A stretch of DNA of 64,000 bases, taken from the NCBI GenBank assembly GCA_963833655.1, contig CAWHYL010000005.1, forward strand, positions 620,001-684,000. Direction: 5' to 3'. The notes under the pieces were generated by a model, which worked only from the letters and a program-made list of their open reading frames with translations, ran no database searches and was not told where the DNA came from. Positions 34,657-42,998 of this stretch are shown here, piece after piece. This DNA is from 3-1-20CM-4-69-9 sp963833655 (lineage in GTDB: Bacteria; Actinomycetota; Thermoleophilia; Gaiellales; Gaiellaceae). A program made the position numbers and the translations under genes. The first letter of the stretch is position 1; every line of letters begins with the position of its first letter.

Positions 34657-35247
34657 TCAAGCAGAAGCTTCCTGCTTGCGGAGCACGCCGCTCGCTGCGA
34701 GCACGATGAACCCGATTCCGGCAAGCAGGAGTGCGATACCGACGACGAGGCTGAACAGGGAGAGCTGCGTCGCCATGTAGCTCACGTTCAGCGCGGTCGC
34801 GAGCGCAGTCTCGGTCACCCACAGGTCGCGGGCCGGGTTCGAGACCGGCTGGCCGTTTGGACTTTTGGTCGCCTGGGCGGCGTCGTTCGTGCCCTTGCCG
34901 TCCGGCGATGCGTAGCGGGGCATCTGCGAGTAGACGAGCCCGCCCGTCGCCTCGAGCGCGTGAATGTTCATGTACTTCGCGAAGCAGCGTGCCTCCGAGC
35001 CAGTGTCGACCAGCTCCCCGGCGACCGAGCAGGTCGGGTAGTCGACGTTCTTCAGTCCGGCTTGCGCGCCCTCAGCCTTGATCGCCTCCGGCGTCATGTC
35101 GGGAGTCCCAGTGATCTGCTGGTTCTTCAGCTCGGAGCTGACCGTCGAGTGGCCGTTGACCGCGAGGACGATCACAGCGATTCCGAAGATGATCAGCACT
35201 GCCCCGGCGGCCAGCCCGCCGATCTCCAGGATCCTGCGTGTGCTCAT
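34657..35247 (-). CDS. Two-TM membrane protein of unknown function (island cargo)
   Basis: 196 residues from ATG 35247, with GGAGG six bases upstream. TM1 spans about 8-30 (GLAAGAVLIIFGIAVIVLAV); a loop of about 115 residues with two cysteines (PTCSVAGELVDTGSEARCFA) lies outside or in the periplasmic-like space; TM2 is near 160-185 (LFSLVVGIALLLAGIGFIVL). No known family. The longer frame to 35280 adds 11 residues without support. Confidence 0.65.
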   Translation of the reverse strand: MSTRRILEIGGLAAGAVLIIFGIAVIVLAVNGHSTVSSELKNQQITGTPDMTPEAIKAEGAQAGLKNVDYPTCSVAGELVDTGSEARCFAKYMNIHALEATGGLVYSQMPRYASPDGKGTNDAAQATKSPNGQPVSNPARDLWVTETALATALNVSYMATQLSLFSLVVGIALLLAGIGFIVLAASGVLRKQEASA

Positions 35248-35662
35248 TTTTCTGCCTCCTGCTCGTCGTTTGCCGGTCACGAGCGCCCAGCAAGGAGCCT
35301 TCGTCTGTCCGAAGCCGCAGGCGGCAAGATTGCCGGTCGCCGCGCACAGTCTTACAAGCCGTCTAGCTGCAAACGTCGAGAGCGAGTTGGGAGCCGCATG
35401 GGCGAGCTTTCGGCGCCTGGCTGAAGCATTTGACGGTGCAGCGGACGGCCACTGAACGCCGACGAGGTCGCGGCTCTCATGTGTAGTCGTTGAACCTGGC
35501 GCCTGACGCTCCGGTATCTCGGCCGAGAAGCAGGCGCGACGCCCTGTCGATCTTGCTTGTACCGAACCTTGTACCGACCTCAGCGCACCTCACCGGATCT
35601 AGACGTACAGGAGCGACGCCGGAACGGCTCTCCTGTAGCCAACTGCACCTCACTCAGCAGAC
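35248..35662. other. Right-hand island sequence, possible integrase remnant
   Basis: 415 bases. Read on the minus strand, 35472-35580 gives VGTRFGTSKIDRASRLLLGR and ends at a stop; a G-T-x-F-G-T motif is common at the C-terminus of actinobacterial phage-type integrases. The reading upstream of it is not recognisable, so this is at best a decayed end. It also holds the TTGTACCG repeat pair. No intact gene. Confidence 0.35.
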
Positions 35663-35724
35663 CTTCAAAACCAGTACGGCGTCGTAGCCCGACGCTAGGC
35701 AGATTCGACTCCTGTGCCGCTCCG
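35663..35724 (+). repeat. Partial tRNA-Sec copy (right attachment-site repeat)
   Basis: 62 bases, 61 identical to tRNA-Sec 33251-33312, covering the anticodon loop, variable arm, T arm and 3' acceptor strand. The single change alters the first base of the T loop region (G to A). There is no 5' half, so it cannot form a tRNA. It is the expected right-end footprint of tRNA-directed integration. Confidence 0.88.
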
Positions 35725-36003
35725 CTAGACGCCACGCTCGCGCCCGCATCGGCGATCAGGCCGTGGCTCTTTCGGACCGCCCTCGTAGACGGTTGGTGGT
35801 GGTTGCCTAGCCGCACCCGGGGATGCTCCCCGCCATACCCGCGACGACTTCGGAGCCCTTCACCGCGACGTCCACCGGCAGGACGAGGCCGTTCGTGAAG
35901 GCGAGGGTGCACGACCACAGCGCGATCTTAAGTCGTCGCTGCGCAGGGCTCGACGACTAGCCCGTGCGTTCTGAACGCCACACCGCGCGGGGCTTGAACC
36001 AGT

Positions 36004-36465
36004 TCAGGTTTTTTCCGCCCGCACGAGCGCGTCCAGTTCGTCGAACCGTTCGTGCAGGGCTTGCATCGCCTCGTCGATCTTGGCCTCCGTTGCAGCCTTC
36101 GACTCGGCCTTTTCCAGCCGCTCTTCGCGGGCGCGTTCGATGAACGTTGACGTGATGATCGCGGTGACGACGCTGACGATCGCCACACCCAGGAGCATCG
36201 TGGCGACGGCGACCAGGCGACCCCAGACGGACGTCGGCACGACGTCGCCGTAACCGACGGTCGTCACGGTCTGCGCTGCCCACCAGATTCCGAGCCAGAC
36301 GTTCGGGAACTGATCGTGGTCGAAGACCCGCATGAGCGCACCGCTGACGACCATCAGGAAGCCGGTCACGAGTGCGATCGCCTGGGCCGCGTAGCGGATG
36401 CTCAGCGGCTTCGCGAGCTGCTTCGAGACGCGCGCCTCGATCACGCTCTTCGGACGCTTGACCAC
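36004..36465 (-). CDS. Two-TM potassium channel
   Basis: 153 residues. TM1 at about 24-46 (YAAQAIALVTGFLMVVSGAL), pore helix, selectivity filter TTVGYGD at 68-74, TM2 at about 83-112 (LVAVATMLLGVAIVSVVTAI), and a C-terminal coiled coil (REERLEKAESKAATEAKIDE). This is the KcsA-type layout, with a tetramerising tail. No ligand-sensing RCK domain is fused. The 278 bases upstream toward the tRNA-Sec repeat hold no clear gene, although the minus strand reads LAFTNGLVLPVDVAVKGSEV, which may be a decayed end. Confidence 0.9.
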   Translation of the reverse strand: MVKRPKSVIEARVSKQLAKPLSIRYAAQAIALVTGFLMVVSGALMRVFDHDQFPNVWLGIWWAAQTVTTVGYGDVVPTSVWGRLVAVATMLLGVAIVSVVTAIITSTFIERAREERLEKAESKAATEAKIDEAMQALHERFDELDALVRAEKT

Positions 36466-36700
36466 GGCCAGCTATTCGCCGACCCGCGGCGCGCCCCTGC
36501 TCCGCGGCCGGCCCGCAAGTGTCTCGAACGCACGGCATCTCCTCTGTGGGAGCCCGGGCGCTTTGACGCGTGGGCGAACTCTGGGTCGCCCATCCGTTCG
36601 AGGATTGACGGCCGTCCGGGCTTCCTCGTGACCTATCCGTTTGACCCGTTGTCCTGCCAGAAACCAACACTCATCATTCGGAACAGCCCAGCGGGACGAA

Positions 36701-36874
36701 ATGCGCGACTTCGAATTGCATCGATGGTTCTCCGCTGAGGAGCTCGAGATCTGCACCGCCTGTGGCAAGCGCGCTGCGATCGAGATCCGCGAGTCGGGCA
36801 CGTTCCTGTGCCTCGAGTGCGGCCACGTGAAGGACACTCCCGAGCGGCCGATGAGCGGCCCCAAAGCAGCCTGA
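36701..36874 (+). CDS. Small zinc-ribbon protein
   Basis: 57 residues from ATG 36701. Two cysteine pairs, CTAC and CLEC, are spaced as in a zinc ribbon (EICTACGKRAAIEIRESGT then FLCLECGHVKDTPE). Function unknown; such short proteins often bind RNA or act as regulators. It lies 21 bases before the DUF1707 gene and may share its transcript. Confidence 0.62.
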   Translation: MRDFELHRWFSAEELEICTACGKRAAIEIRESGTFLCLECGHVKDTPERPMSGPKAA

Positions 36875-36895
36875 CCCCGGCGCTAGGCTAGAGCG

Positions 36896-37519
36896 GTGGA
36901 GCAGCCCGCGGTACGTGCCTCGGACGCCGAGCGCGAGCGGACGGTCGCGAAGCTGCGGGAGGCGGCCGCCGAAGGACGGCTGACGCTCGACGAGTTCTCC
37001 CAGCGCGTCGAGGACGCCTACGCGGCGAAGACGCAGGACGCGCTCGAGTCGCTGACCGGCGACCTGCCCGCAACGGCGGCTGCGGCGACGCCCGCTTCGC
37101 GCCGTCGGCCTCGCAGCTTCACGATCTCGATCTTCGGCGGGATCGACCGCAAGGGCCGCTGGCGGGTCGCGCGCCGGCATTGGGTCGTCTCGATGTTCGG
37201 CGGCTCCGATCTCGATCTGCGGCAGGCATCGCTCGAGGGCGGCGAGGCGACGATCTCGATCGTCGACCTGTTCGGCGGCACCGACCTCTACGTCCCGGAC
37301 GGGATCGAGGTCGACTTCAACGGCGTCGGGCTCTTCGGCGGCGCCGACGAGCACGGCGGGGATCTCCCGACACATCCAGGCGCGCCGCTGCTGCGCGTCA
37401 GGGCGTTCTCCCTGTTCGGCGGCACGGACGTCTGGCGCGTTCCGCACGGCGCCAAAGGGACACGCAAGGAACTGCGGCGCGCCGCGCGTGCGGCCGAGCG
37501 CGGCGAACCGCGAGCCTAG
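36896..37519 (+). CDS. DUF1707 / LiaF-like protein
   Basis: 207 residues from GTG. The N-terminus is a DUF1707 domain (VRASDAERERTVAKLREAAA then EGRLTLDEFSQRVEDAYAAK). The C-terminal part is LiaF-like, with repeated beta-turns FTISIFGGIDRKGRWRVARR, VSMFGGSDLDLRQASL, LFGGTDLYVPDGIEVDFNGV and FSLFGGTDVWRVP. No membrane segment is seen between them, unlike many actinobacterial DUF1707 proteins. It may take part in envelope stress signalling. Confidence 0.87.
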   Translation: MEQPAVRASDAERERTVAKLREAAAEGRLTLDEFSQRVEDAYAAKTQDALESLTGDLPATAAAATPASRRRPRSFTISIFGGIDRKGRWRVARRHWVVSMFGGSDLDLRQASLEGGEATISIVDLFGGTDLYVPDGIEVDFNGVGLFGGADEHGGDLPTHPGAPLLRVRAFSLFGGTDVWRVPHGAKGTRKELRRAARAAERGEPRA

Positions 37520-37547
37520 CCGTCGATCACGACACCGCGGAGGCGCC

Positions 37548-38960
37548 TCAGCCGCCTTGGAAACGCCCGATGAAGATGGTCACTTGCGACCCGTCGGGGA
37601 TACTGGAGCCACCGTGGGGCTGCTCGTCGACGACGACCCCCTCCTGCGTCGACTTCGTGACCGGCCGGTTGAGCACGACGACCTTGAAGCCGGCGCTCTT
37701 GATGTTGTGGGCCGCGGTCGACTGATCCTGTCCGACGACGTTCGGTACGGGTGACGTCGGCTGTGGGTTCGGGCCGGCGGAGACGACCAAAGACACCTTG
37801 GAGTCGCGCCGCGCCGTCGTCCCGCTCGCCGGAGCCTGCTCGAGCACCCGGTTCGCGGGCTGGCTCGACTTGCGGTAGACGACCTGCGGGTGCAGCCCGA
37901 GCGTATTGAGCTGCCGGAGCGCCGGCGTCTGGGCAAGCCCGGTGACCTTCGGGACCTTCACGTTCGCCGCCGCCGTCCCGGCGGGAGCCGTCGTCGTCGT
38001 TGTCTTGGTGGTCGTTGTCTTCGTTGTCGTCGTCGTGGTCGTCGTCGACGGCGCCCCGGTCGAGACGTTCAGCGTCACCTTCGACCCCTTGTCGACCTCG
38101 TTGCCGGCCGGCGGCTTCTGGGCGACGACGATCCCGGCGGGCTTCGAGGAACCGACGTTGTGCAGGACCGGCTTGAGGCCGGCGCCGGTCAGCGCGTTCA
38201 CGGCCGAGCCCTGCGTCTGACCGACGACCTGCGGGACGGCGACCGGCTTCGCGCCGCTGGAGACCGTCAGCTGCACCGTCGTCCCGGCCGCCGCGGTGAC
38301 GCCGGCTGCCGGCGACTGCGTGAGGACGATGTTCTTCGGACGCGACGATGCGACGCGCTTGACCTGCGCCCCGAATCCCGCGTTCGTCAGGGTCGTCTGC
38401 GCCTGCTCCAACGGCTGCGATGTCACGTTCGGAACTGCGATCTGTCCGCTCGAGATCGAGATCGTGACGGTCTGCCCGTGCTTGAGCTGCGTCCCGGCGC
38501 CAGGCGCCTGAGCGAAGACGACGTTGGGCGGGCGCTTGCTCTGGCCCGTGACCGGCGCGACGTTGAGGTGCTTCTCGTGGATCCGCTGCGCCGCGACCGC
38601 CGACTTGAGGCCGACGACGTCCGGCACCGTCGACTTGTCACTCCCGCGCGAGAGCAGCCACCAGATCAGCAGCCCGGCGGCGACGAGCACGAGCAGCACG
38701 AGCAGCCAGACCCACCAGTAGCGCTCGGGCGGCGGCCCGGCCGGTTCTGCCACCTCCTCCTCGGTCGCCGTGGTGGCGCCGAGGTTCCGCAGCATCTCGT
38801 CGATTCGCGACTCGCGCGCGCGCCGCCCGCGCGCACGGTCGATCCACGCGAGCCACTCGTCCTGCCGCTCGGGCGGAAGGGCAGAGAAGCGGTCGCCCGC
38901 CGCGGGGACGCGGTCGAGCGCGGCGGCGACGTCTGCGGGGAGCTCTTGGCGCGCGGCCAT
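37548..38960 (-). CDS. Membrane protein with five PASTA domains
   Basis: 470 residues from ATG 38960. Residues 1-60 resemble the C-terminal piece of YdeI/OmpD-associated proteins (FSALPPERQDEWLAWIDRAR). One TM near 80-105 (WVWLLVLLVLVAAGLLIWWL) is followed outside by five PASTA repeats, each opening VPxVxG. A Thr-rich linker (APSTTTTTTTTKTTTTK...) separates repeats 3 and 4. PASTA domains bind peptidoglycan; here there is no kinase domain, so it may be a wall-anchoring or sensing protein. An adjacent amidase and PLD-like gene fit an envelope neighbourhood. Confidence 0.88.
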   Translation of the reverse strand: MAARQELPADVAAALDRVPAAGDRFSALPPERQDEWLAWIDRARGRRARESRIDEMLRNLGATTATEEEVAEPAGPPPERYWWVWLLVLLVLVAAGLLIWWLLSRGSDKSTVPDVVGLKSAVAAQRIHEKHLNVAPVTGQSKRPPNVVFAQAPGAGTQLKHGQTVTISISSGQIAVPNVTSQPLEQAQTTLTNAGFGAQVKRVASSRPKNIVLTQSPAAGVTAAAGTTVQLTVSSGAKPVAVPQVVGQTQGSAVNALTGAGLKPVLHNVGSSKPAGIVVAQKPPAGNEVDKGSKVTLNVSTGAPSTTTTTTTTKTTTTKTTTTTAPAGTAAANVKVPKVTGLAQTPALRQLNTLGLHPQVVYRKSSQPANRVLEQAPASGTTARRDSKVSLVVSAGPNPQPTSPVPNVVGQDQSTAAHNIKSAGFKVVVLNRPVTKSTQEGVVVDEQPHGGSSIPDGSQVTIFIGRFQGG

Positions 38961-38995
38961 TCGCACAAGTTGCCCGTCAATGCGAATTTCTGAAA

Positions 38996-40444
38996 CTAGC
39001 CGTCGACGAGGAAGCCGTTGATCGGGCCGAGCAACCGGCGCGTTCGGCCGGAGACGCCGGGCAACAGCGAGAGCCGATGCGTCGGCGGCCGGCCGGCCGC
39101 TCGGCGGCGCGCCTGCTCCTCGGCAATCGGCTTCCAGACTTCGTCGACGACCCGGGCCGCCGGCCCGGAGATCTCGGCCTCGGGACGTTGGAGATGCTCG
39201 GACCACAGGCGTAGTCGTGTCTCTCGCGCGAGCCGTGCGTCGCACGTCACGACGTTCACCTCCGTGTCGTTGAACAACGAGTGTTCGTTGAGGTTCGCCG
39301 ACCCGAGCGTCAGCCAGCGGTCGTCGACGATGCCGATCTTCGCGTGGACATACACCTGCTGCGGGCCGCGCTCGCCAAGCGCGTACACGGAGCATGCGAG
39401 GAGGCGACCGGCGCCGCCGTCGCAGTCGATCAGGTCGGCCAGTTGGCCGCGCGTGTCGTCGGCGCCGTCGTTCGGACGCGCGGGGAGCAGCAGAACCAGG
39501 CGGAAGTCGTCGGTCGGAGGATGGGCCAGCTTCCCCTGCAGGATCTCGGCGATCTCGCTCGACCACAGGAACTGGTTCTCGAGGTAGACGAGCTCGCGCG
39601 CGGAGCGCAGCGCGCGCGTGTACGCCTCGAGGATGCGGAAGTCCCCGCGGCGGATGACGTCGTATCCGCGCTCCGGCACGGTGCGGACGAGTTGCGCTTC
39701 GACATCCCCGGCAGGGCCCGGCCGTTGCGCAAGCGGCAGCGTTTCCTCGGTGACCGACTGCCAGCGGTCGCGGAAGTGCACCGCGACGTCGGCGACGATC
39801 GGCCCACGCAGCACGGCGAGCGCGTCGTGCCAGCCGACTGTGCCGCGCGCCTCGTGCGCGGGCGTGTCGTAGCGGTCGCCTGCGTACGTCGTCAGGTCGA
39901 TGCCGCCCACGAACGCGACGCGGTCGTCGATGACGACGATCTTCTCGTGGTGGCAGTGCATCGGCCGCTCCTTCGCGTCGGCCGCGAGCTGGATCTTCGT
40001 CCCGGACGCGAGCGCCTCGCGCGCGCCGCGAACGTCGCGCCGGTCGGGGTGGAAGAGGGGCAGTGGCGAGCCCGCCCACAGGAGCATCCGCACGGGAAGG
40101 CGCTCCGCCAAGCGCGCGAGCAGCGTGCGCAACTCGACGTCCGCGCCGTCGCGCGTCAGCCTGAAGTCCGGCGTGACGTACCAACCGGCGATGTGGACAT
40201 GCGACCGCGCGCGCTCGAGCTCCTGAGCCAGGCGGGGCAGGGCTTCGCTGCCGTCGACGAGCACCTCGACGGAGCAGCCGCCGCGCGGCGGCGGCTCGCC
40301 GGCCGCCCACAGCTCCTCGCCGGGCGGATCGAGCGCCTGCCCCCACCCGAGCCGGCGGAGGCGGCGCCCGTGATGGGAGCGCACGAGCCACTCCGCAGCG
40401 TCGCCGACACCCTTGTCGAGAGCGAGCTTCACGTTCACAGGCAC
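38996..40444 (-). CDS. Phospholipase D-like protein with two HKD motifs
   Basis: 482 residues from GTG. Both catalytic HKD motifs are intact: His166-x-Lys168-x4-Asp173 in CHHEKIVVIDDRVAFVGGID and His367-x-Lys369-x4-Asp374 in VHAKIGIVDDRWLTLGSANL. This arrangement fits cardiolipin synthase or bacterial phospholipase D. No N-terminal membrane segments are present, unlike typical ClsA, so it is nearer to ClsB/PLD forms. It is divergent from the amidase, with only 11 bases between starts. Confidence 0.9.
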   Translation of the reverse strand: MPVNVKLALDKGVGDAAEWLVRSHHGRRLRRLGWGQALDPPGEELWAAGEPPPRGGCSVEVLVDGSEALPRLAQELERARSHVHIAGWYVTPDFRLTRDGADVELRTLLARLAERLPVRMLLWAGSPLPLFHPDRRDVRGAREALASGTKIQLAADAKERPMHCHHEKIVVIDDRVAFVGGIDLTTYAGDRYDTPAHEARGTVGWHDALAVLRGPIVADVAVHFRDRWQSVTEETLPLAQRPGPAGDVEAQLVRTVPERGYDVIRRGDFRILEAYTRALRSARELVYLENQFLWSSEIAEILQGKLAHPPTDDFRLVLLLPARPNDGADDTRGQLADLIDCDGGAGRLLACSVYALGERGPQQVYVHAKIGIVDDRWLTLGSANLNEHSLFNDTEVNVVTCDARLARETRLRLWSEHLQRPEAEISGPAARVVDEVWKPIAEEQARRRAAGRPPTHRLSLLPGVSGRTRRLLGPINGFLVDG

Positions 40445-40455
40445 ACTTCATCCCC

Positions 40456-41091
40456 GTGTTCGCCACTGCGCCAACCCCGCTGATCTGCCTCGATGCGGGC
40501 CACGGCACGATTCCGGCGGTCGGCCGCCAGACCGAGCCGATCGGCCCCGGCTCGACGGTTCGCAAGATCAAGGACGGCGGCGGCGCGCCCGGTGAGGCGC
40601 CCGTCGCACTGGCGATCGCACTGCGCACGCGCGCGCTCCTGCAGCGCGACGGCTACCGAGTCGCGATGACGCGCACCGGGCCGACGTACGCGGGCGGGAA
40701 CATCGCACGCGCACGTTTCTGCAACGCCCGCCGCTCGGCACTGATGATCCGCATCCATGCCGACGGCTCGACCGACACCTCTCAGCACGGGATCAAGACG
40801 CTCGTGCCTGCGGTTCGTCGCGGCTGGACGGACGACATCTACGCGCGCAGCCTGCGCGCGGGACGGGACGTGCAGGCCGCACTCGTGCGGTCGACCGGCG
40901 CGACGAACGACGGCATCCTCTTCCGCTCCGACCTGACGGGTTTCAACTGGGCCAACGTGCCCGCGATCCTGGTCGAGACGGGCTTCATGACGAACCCGGC
41001 GGAAGGCCGGCTGCTGCGGTCGGCGGCGTACCAGCAGAAGATCGCGCGCGGGCTCGTCGCCGGCGCGCAGGCGTTCCTGCTCTCGGGCTAG
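40456..41091 (+). CDS. N-acetylmuramoyl-L-alanine amidase (Amidase_3)
   Basis: 211 residues. The zinc site and catalytic residues are those of the AmiC/CwlB fold: CLDAGHG (His), GEAPVALAIALRTRALLQRD (Glu), IRIHADGS (second His) and VETGFMTNPAEGRLL (catalytic Glu). It cleaves the lactyl-Ala bond of peptidoglycan. There is no signal peptide or wall-binding domain in the frame from GTG 40456, so how it reaches the wall is unclear. Its stop shares CTAG with the convergent Fur/Zur gene. Confidence 0.9.
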   Translation: MFATAPTPLICLDAGHGTIPAVGRQTEPIGPGSTVRKIKDGGGAPGEAPVALAIALRTRALLQRDGYRVAMTRTGPTYAGGNIARARFCNARRSALMIRIHADGSTDTSQHGIKTLVPAVRRGWTDDIYARSLRAGRDVQAALVRSTGATNDGILFRSDLTGFNWANVPAILVETGFMTNPAEGRLLRSAAYQQKIARGLVAGAQAFLLSG

Positions 41092-41513
41092 CTGCAATCG
41101 GCGCACGCGCCGACCAGCACCACCTCGTGCTCGTCGACTGCGTAACCGAGCCCGCCGGCGACGCGGTCGATCGCGCGCTCGAGGCGTGAGTCGCTGAATG
41201 CCTCGACCTTCCCGCAGTCGCGGCAGACGAGGTGGTGATGATGGTCGCCGTCGGCCGTCGCGGGCTCAAAGCGCGCGACGCCGTCGCCGGCGTCGACGCG
41301 CTTGACGAGCCGGAGGTCGGCAAGAGCCTCGAGCGCGCGGTAGACGGAGGCGATCCCTACCGAACGCCGCGCCTTGCGGAGGCGGTCGTGGATTTCCTGG
41401 GCGCTCAGGCAGCAGTCCTGGCGGCCGAGCAACTCCACCACTGCAGCGCGCGCGCCGCCTCTGCGGTACCCCGCCGCGTCGAGTGTCTCGCGCGCCTCCT
41501 CGGTCCAGCTCAT
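41088..41513 (-). CDS. Fur-family metalloregulator, probably Zur
   Basis: 141 residues. Winged helix with LSAQEIHDRLRKARRSVGIA then SVYRALEALADLRLVKRVD; metal-binding HHHHLVCRDCGKVEAF and a second pair CADC at the C-terminus. The two CxxC pairs form the structural zinc site. Zinc is proposed as the ligand because the divergent neighbour is a ZIP transporter with a Fur-type palindrome over its start region; iron regulation cannot be ruled out. Confidence 0.88.
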   Translation of the reverse strand: MSWTEEARETLDAAGYRRGGARAAVVELLGRQDCCLSAQEIHDRLRKARRSVGIASVYRALEALADLRLVKRVDAGDGVARFEPATADGDHHHHLVCRDCGKVEAFSDSRLERAIDRVAGGLGYAVDEHEVVLVGACADCS

Positions 41514-41544
41514 CGGCTCGAGTGTATCGTTCGGCCGTGATTTC

Positions 41545-41557
41545 GAGAATCGTTCTC
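41545..41557. promoter_or_regulatory. Fur/Zur-type operator upstream of the ZIP gene
   Basis: GAGAATCGTTCTC, a perfect inverted repeat GAGAA-TCG-TTCTC, lies 3 to 15 bases upstream of the ZIP TTG start, in the 46-base gap between the divergent regulator and transporter genes. It resembles actinobacterial Zur boxes built on GAAAnnnTTTC. Binding here would block transcription of both genes. Confidence 0.7.
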
Positions 41558-41559
41558 AT

Positions 41560-42273
41560 TTGACCTGGATCGCAGTCCCGCTCGCCGGCATCACCGTTTT
41601 GTCGACGCTCGCCGGCGGCCTGCTTGCCCTGCGTCTACGCGACGAGTTGACGACGGTGATCGCCTTGACCGGTGGGGTCGTCGTCGCGGTTGCCCTCTTC
41701 GACGTGCTGCCCGAGGCGCTTCGGACGCTCGAGCCGCGCAACGCGATGGCGGTCGTCGGCGTCGGGTTCGTGCTCTTCTTCCTGGCCGAGAAGGTTCTCG
41801 TCCTCCATCACCGCGACGAGCCCGACCAGGCACGCGCGCACGCGCGCGTGGGTGCGATCGGAGCGGGCGCGCTTTCGGTCCACAGCCTCATCGACGGCCT
41901 CGGCATCGGCCTGGCGTTCCAGGTCAGCACCGCGACGGGCTTTCTCGTCTTCATCGCCGTCGTCAGCCACGACTTCGCCGACGGCATGAACACGGTCAGC
42001 TTCGTGCTGTTCCAGAGCGACGATCGCCGCCAGGCGCTGCGCTGGCTGACCGCGGACGCGCTCGCGCCACTCGTCGGCGCCGTGATCGGCTCGCTGGTGT
42101 CGATCTCCGACCGCGGCCTCGCGTACCTGCTTGCGCTCTACGCCGGGTTCTTCCTGTCGATGGGCGCGACCGACCTGCTCCCGGAGGCACATAGCCATCC
42201 GTCGTGGAAACGCGTCGGGCTGACGATCGCGGGCTTCACGATCACGTTCGCGATCGCTCGAGCCGCGACCTAG
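41560..42273 (+). CDS. ZIP-family metal transporter
   Basis: 237 residues from TTG 41560, which directly opens TM1 (WIAVPLAGITVLSTLAGGLL). Eight membrane segments follow. Metal-binding motifs of ZIPs are in TM4 and TM5: HSLIDGLGIGLAF and VVSHDFADGMNTVSFVL. A His/acid-rich loop (LHHRDEPDQARAHAR) lies between TM3 and TM4. It likely imports zinc or a similar divalent metal under control of the divergent Fur-family gene. No Shine-Dalgarno is seen before the TTG, so it could be leaderless. Confidence 0.88.
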   Translation: MTWIAVPLAGITVLSTLAGGLLALRLRDELTTVIALTGGVVVAVALFDVLPEALRTLEPRNAMAVVGVGFVLFFLAEKVLVLHHRDEPDQARAHARVGAIGAGALSVHSLIDGLGIGLAFQVSTATGFLVFIAVVSHDFADGMNTVSFVLFQSDDRRQALRWLTADALAPLVGAVIGSLVSISDRGLAYLLALYAGFFLSMGATDLLPEAHSHPSWKRVGLTIAGFTITFAIARAAT

Positions 42274-42503
42274 CGCTTGCGCATCTGCTCGACGGTCGCG
42301 CGCGCCGACTGGTGCACGGCGCGCCTGCGCGACTCCGGGTCTTCCGACGCCGGCTCGTCGTCGCGCTCCCCGCGCGACTCCGCGAGCTTCCGGCGGAGCT
42401 CGTCCGCACGTGGGTCGACATCCGGGGCCGTGGTCTCACGGCGGCGGCGGAGTACGCCGGCCAATGCCAACCCCCCAACGGCCCACGCCCACGGACGGCG
42501 CAC
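42270..42503 (-). CDS. Small membrane-anchored protein of unknown function
   Basis: 77 residues: one N-terminal TM (WAWAVGGLALAGVLRRRRE) and a highly charged, helical cytoplasmic tail (ELRRKLAESRGERDDEPASE). Its TAG shares CTAG with the ZIP gene stop. No known family. Read-through from its promoter is away from rpsF. Confidence 0.6.
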   Translation of the reverse strand: MRRPWAWAVGGLALAGVLRRRRETTAPDVDPRADELRRKLAESRGERDDEPASEDPESRRRAVHQSARATVEQMRKR

Positions 42504-42615
42504 GCGCCGATGCTACACTGGCCGCCGCTTCCTGCCCCGCCATCGCGCCGCGTTTCCCGAGTGGCGCTCGCAGGCGGGGCCGATTCAGACCAGAGGAAGG
42601 GAGGTCTCGGGAAAC

Positions 42616-42993
42616 GTGGTTGCATACGAAATTCTGGTCATGCTCGATCCCGAGCTGCCGGAGGCCCGGCAGGAGGAGATCGTCAAGCGTGCGCGCGACC
42701 TGGTGCAGCAGGCCGGAGGGACGTGGGTGGGGCACGACGCCTGGGGACGCCGCCGGCTCGCCTACGAGATCCAGCACAAGGCCGAGGGCACCTATCACCT
42801 GCTCAACCTCGACGCCGAGCCGGAGACGCTCGAGGAGCTCTCGCGCATCCTCCGCATCACGGACGGCGTGATGCGCCACCTTGCAGTGCGCCGCATCGAA
42901 GGCGGCTCGCCCGGCCCGCCGCCGGAGCCCGAGCCCGAAGCCGTCCCCGAGCCCGCCTATGCTGAAGCGAACACAAGTTCGCAAGAGGAGTAG
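42616..42993 (+). CDS. rpsF: 30S ribosomal protein S6
   Basis: 125 residues from GTG 42616; AAGGGAGG lies 11 bases upstream. The S6 core is YEILVMLDPELPEARQEEIV, then GTWVGHDAWGRRRLAYEIQH and YHLLNLDAEPETLEELSRIL. A Pro/Glu-rich tail of about 30 residues follows (GPPPEPEPEAVPEPAYAEAN), longer than in E. coli. First gene of rpsF-ssb-rpsR-rplI-dnaB. Confidence 0.96.
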   Translation: MVAYEILVMLDPELPEARQEEIVKRARDLVQQAGGTWVGHDAWGRRRLAYEIQHKAEGTYHLLNLDAEPETLEELSRILRITDGVMRHLAVRRIEGGSPGPPPEPEPEAVPEPAYAEANTSSQEE

Positions 42994-42998
42994 AAGAC

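Larger units (their letters stand above)
33251..35724. mobile_element. Small genomic island integrated at the 3' part of tRNA-Sec
   Basis: A 62-base segment from the anticodon loop to the discriminator base of tRNA-Sec (33251-33312) recurs at 35663-35724 with one mismatch (GGTTCGA becomes GATTCGA). Such direct repeats are left when a tyrosine recombinase inserts DNA into a tRNA 3' half: the tRNA stays whole at the left end, and the partial copy marks the right end. The 2.4 kb between carries a GNAT acetyltransferase, a decayed frame, paired TTGTAC repeats and a two-TM protein. No complete integrase is present, so the island is probably fixed. Confidence 0.72.

Noticed and set aside
33207..35918. 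Similar minus-strand frames over both tRNA-Sec copies reading AAQESNLPSVGLRRRTGFE
   Set aside because: The peptide is simply the reverse complement of the tRNA repeat; such frames are well-known false genes.
37980..38050. Repetitive GTCGTCGTT-like stretch as a CRISPR or regulatory repeat
   Set aside because: It is the Thr-rich linker between PASTA domains 3 and 4. No spacer-repeat structure was found there or elsewhere in the window.
37548..40628. A continuous minus-strand frame of more than 1,000 codons across the PASTA and PLD region
   Set aside because: Only the part up to 38960 has domain features; the rest is Arg/Ala-rich and antisense or out of frame to the HKD protein. Long empty frames are common at this GC content.
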